DNA of 64,000 nucleotides, from the NCBI GenBank assembly GCA_051294375.1, contig JBJCIZ010000239.1, positions 5,723,074 through 5,787,073 of the forward strand. Direction: 5' to 3'. Positions 61,240-64,000 of this stretch are shown in pieces; positions within the stretch are counted from its first letter, which is position 1, and each line of letters opens with the position of its first letter. The DNA comes from Paraspadella gotoi. Its lineage: Eukaryota; Chaetognatha. Under the pieces are notes generated by a model. It was not told the origin of the DNA. It made no database searches and was given only the letters and a program-made list of their open reading frames with translations. The translations under genes were made by a program, and so were the position numbers.

Positions 61240-62030
61240 ACTGATTCTCCTCCTCCTCCTCCTCTTCCTCCTTCCTATCCTCTTTGGTCTTTATTTTCTC
61301 CTTATCTATCCCCTTCTTCTATCCCCTTCTTCTATCAAAACAAATCTTTTCCCCTTGGCCTCTATCTTTAAGAGATATTCTTCCTCTTAGTCCTTCCATT
61401 CTTCCTCCTTCTCCCTAATCTGCTTCAACTCCTCCTTCTCCTCTTCATTCTTCCCTTCCTCCTTCTCTTCATTCTTAACTTCCTCCTTCTCTTCATTCTT
61501 CCCCTCCTCTTTCTCTTCACTCTTCCCTTCCTCCTCCTCTTCATTCTTAACTTCCTCCTCCTCATCCTCCTCCTTCTTTACGTCTTTCTCTTCATTCTTC
61601 CATTCCTTCTTCTCTTCATTCTTCCCTTCATCCTTCTCCTCTTCATACTTAACTTCCTCCTGCTCATCATCCTTCTCCTTCTTCACGTCTTTCTCCTCTT
61701 CATTCTTCCCTTCCTCCTTCTCTTCATTCTTCCCTTCCTCCATCTCTTCAATCTTCCCTTCCTCTTTCTCTTCACTCTTCCCTTCCTCGTTCTCCTCTTC
61801 ATTCTTCCCTTCCTCCTCCTCATCCTCCTTCTTCTTCTTCACGTCTCTTTCCTCTTCATTCTTAACTTCCTCCTTCTCCTCTTCATTCTTAACTTCCTCC
61901 TTCTCCTCTGCCTTCTTAACTTCCTCATTCTACTCCTTTTCCTTCTCCACTTCCTCCTCCTATCGCTTCTTCTTATCATTCTTCTCCTATTCATTCTTCC
62001 CTTCCTCCTTCTCCTTCCTCTTTTTATTTT
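61240..62030 (+). repeat. Pyrimidine-rich minisatellite CTTCCTCCTTCTCTTCATT
   Basis: About 700 bp of CTTCTTCC-type units of 21-27 bp on the plus strand. The minus strand encodes Glu/Lys/Asn runs (KNEEKEEGK) over 61387-61842. It lies directly 3' of the fukutin-like stop codon, so I treat it as non-coding. An alternative last exon is possible. Confidence 0.85.
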
Positions 62031-62033
62031 TTT

Positions 62034-63142
62034 TTAATTAATTAAGGGCAAATATTCATGCTTGTCCATGGGCCTCATGTAGTCCTTTCCCAGCAACACC
62101 TGCAACATCTCGACAATCTTCTCGTCCTCGCACGGCACGTGCACCAGGAAACCGTGGAGATCGGACGAGCAGACCCGGACGGTAAAGTCGTAGGACAGGA
62201 CGCCTGTACTTTGCGAGACCGTGCCATGGGGTCGCCCCGAGGCCACGAGCCAAACGTCGGTGGACACGTTCGCGATTCTGTATCTGTAGAAAAATCCGTT
62301 GTTCCCGTATTCGGGGAGATTCGGGTCTTTTTCTTCGACGCTGTAGTCTCTGGCTTTGACATCGGATCGTGAGGCCCCTAAGCGGATCATCTCTGGAAAA
62401 CTGGGTTGAGAAAGAAAATAGGCCTTGTTTTGCCAAAGCACCCCCCGTTTCGTCTTAAATACGAAATTAAGCCAGTTTCAAGGTTTAAGGATTAAGGTAA
62501 AAGTTAGGGTTAGAGATCAGGTCGGGGATTAGGTTAAGGATTAGGGTTGGGAGTTAGGGTCAAATAATAAGTTAGGTTTTGGGATTAAGGCTGGGGATTA
62601 GGGTTAGGGATTGGGTTATTGATTAAGGCTGGGGATTAGGGTTAGGGATTGGGTTATGGATTAAGGCTGGGGATTGGATTATGGATTAAGGCTTGGATTA
62701 GGTTTAGAGATTGGGTTATGGATTAAGGCTGGGTAGGGATTAGGTTATGGTAAAGGATGGGGATTAGGGTTAGAGATTGGGTTATGGATTAAGGCTGGGG
62801 ATTAGGGATTAGGTTATGGATTAAGGCTGGGATTAGGGTTTGGATTGGGTTATGGATTAAGGCTGGGGATTAGGGTTAGGGATTGGGTTTTGGGTTCAAT
62901 AAAACTTTCAGGTTAAACGTTAAAATAAAAATCAAATAAAGAGATGATGTCACAGATGATGCTACAGTTAGACAAAGCTATCTCACTCACTCTTATATTC
63001 TCTCTCTCGCTCTCTCTATCTATCCTCCACTCCCCCTTGCACTCCTCTTACTCACGCTTCGACTCGACTGTATCCAAAAAAGTCCACATCGCTATCTTCG
63101 GGCAAAATGCTGCACTGACGCCACCAACCGAGCAGAGTCCCG
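62034..63142 (-). CDS. Fukutin-like (LicD superfamily) transferase, 3' part
   Basis: Two minus-strand exons are visible. Exon 63056-63142 reads GTLLGWWRQCSILPEDSDVD, matching the family block G-T-x-L-G-W-(F/Y)-R-x-x-x-I-P-x-x-x-D-x-D whose Asp residues bind metal and nucleotide-sugar phosphate. Exon 62034-62392 includes LPEYGNNGFFYRY, SSDLHGFLVHVPCEDEKI and KDYMRPMDKHEYLPLIN before TAA, matching the fukutin C-terminal block (HVPC..). Known family role: ribitol-phosphate or similar transfer in Golgi O-mannosyl glycans. The two exons do not share phase (2 out, 1 in), so a small exon between them is missing, perhaps lost in the minisatellite at 62465-62905. The 5' part lies beyond the N gap. Fukutin itself or a related invertebrate paralogue cannot be told apart. 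Confidence 0.72.
62405..62905 (+). repeat. Element with ~38-bp TTAGGG-like minisatellite
   Basis: It starts AGGCCTTGTTTTGCCAAAGC then ACCCCCCGTTTCGTCTTAAAT, the same end type as at 49366 and 54868. About ten units of GGATTAGGGTTAGGGATTGG with GTTATGGATTAAGGCTG follow. It lies in the fukutin-like intron, ending about 15 bp upstream (minus strand) of the acceptor. Confidence 0.75.
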
Positions 63143-63431
63143 CTGCGGAGGAAAGGACGAATACGAACCTTGGCAAACAATGATTAATTTTTTTTAAAAA
63201 GCGCTACATTTCAGTAGCTTAATACCTGAAATTATTTAAAACTGTAGTCGAGCATTGCCTAATTTGACTCCGCCTATAACTTATAGTATAAGCGTGATAC
63301 CTTCAGTCGTGACCCGGTGGCTTATTGAGTAAAGCCATCAGCCATATTGTTAATAATAATTTTTAAAAATACAATTGTTTATTTTTATAAAATATATATA
63401 TTTAAGCGATTAAATCATGTCTTTATTTATA

Positions 63432-63997
63432 NNNNNNNNNNNNNNNNNNNNNNNNNNNNNNNNNNNNNNNNNNNNNNNNNNNNNNNNNNNNNNNNNNNNN
63501 NNNNNNNNNNNNNNNNNNNNNNNNNNNNNNNNNNNNNNNNNNNNNNNNNNNNNNNNNNNNNNNNNNNNNNNNNNNNNNNNNNNNNNNNNNNNNNNNNNNN
63601 NNNNNNNNNNNNNNNNNNNNNNNNNNNNNNNNNNNNNNNNNNNNNNNNNNNNNNNNNNNNNNNNNNNNNNNNNNNNNNNNNNNNNNNNNNNNNNNNNNNN
63701 NNNNNNNNNNNNNNNNNNNNNNNNNNNNNNNNNNNNNNNNNNNNNNNNNNNNNNNNNNNNNNNNNNNNNNNNNNNNNNNNNNNNNNNNNNNNNNNNNNNN
63801 NNNNNNNNNNNNNNNNNNNNNNNNNNNNNNNNNNNNNNNNNNNNNNNNNNNNNNNNNNNNNNNNNNNNNNNNNNNNNNNNNNNNNNNNNNNNNNNNNNNN
63901 NNNNNNNNNNNNNNNNNNNNNNNNNNNNNNNNNNNNNNNNNNNNNNNNNNNNNNNNNNNNNNNNNNNNNNNNNNNNNNNNNNNNNNNNNNNNNNNNN
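63432..63997. other. Assembly gap
   Basis: Run of 566 N at the window end. It probably contains the 5' exons of the fukutin-like gene. Confidence 0.99.
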
Positions 63998-64000
63998 AAA

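Noticed and set aside
61387-61842. Glu/Lys-rich minus-strand ORF as a protein gene
   Set aside because: It is a pyrimidine/purine minisatellite just downstream of a stop codon, with no start context or complex sequence.
62465-62905. Telomeric repeat (TTAGGG)n
   Set aside because: The unit is about 38 bp with TTAGGG and TTAAGG words mixed, it is internal, and it is linked to transposon-like ends.

Overview
This window is nuclear DNA of an invertebrate metazoan. The evidence is split genes with metazoan-type products (protein 4.1, Golgi alpha-mannosidase II, a fukutin-like transferase, a group III phospholipase A2 homologue), mostly GT-AG introns of 0.1-3 kb, CpG-rich exons in AT-rich introns, tRNA-derived SINE-like repeats, and an extreme load of microsatellites, above all (CT/GA)n. 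No protein or repeat fixes the phylum, so I leave the taxon open. All exon joins were made by hand from splice sites, reading phase and family knowledge. There is no transcript evidence.

Layout, left to right. (1) 148-5523, plus: a five-exon gene for a predicted 678-residue single-pass membrane protein with a very acidic tail, unlike any family I know. (2) 7297-8029, plus: a two-exon gene for an 88-residue, 8-cysteine, GPI-anchor-like secreted protein. (3) 9229-18068, minus: a protein 4.1/coracle gene in about 12 exons, with a FERM domain, a Pro/Lys/Glu repeat tail and a possible alternative transmembrane last exon. (4) 19886-20126: a cluster of seven CCAAT boxes, probably a promoter. (5) 23085 to 24420 (or 26136), plus: a secreted group III PLA2-like gene whose catalytic His-Asp pair is Arg-Trp. 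(6) 28-35 kb: several small or uncertain genes (signal-peptide exons, a partly duplicated locus at 29-31 kb) between assembly gaps. (7) 34.7-41.6 kb: repeats only, as far as I can see. (8) 41626-57475, minus: a nearly complete Golgi alpha-mannosidase II gene in 11 exons, the best-supported model here. (9) 62034-63142, minus: the 3' part of a fukutin/LicD-like gene that runs into the terminal gap.

The two right-hand genes both belong to secretory-pathway glycosylation (N-glycan trimming and, probably, phospho-sugar transfer). I see no other functional cluster.

The most unusual feature is the third intron of the mannosidase gene. Family length and reading frame fix where the exons must meet, but no GT-AG junction exists there. 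The intron is bounded by inverted copies of a transposon-like end that recurs across the window, next to an imperfect 8-bp direct repeat. It looks like a transposon-born, non-canonical intron.
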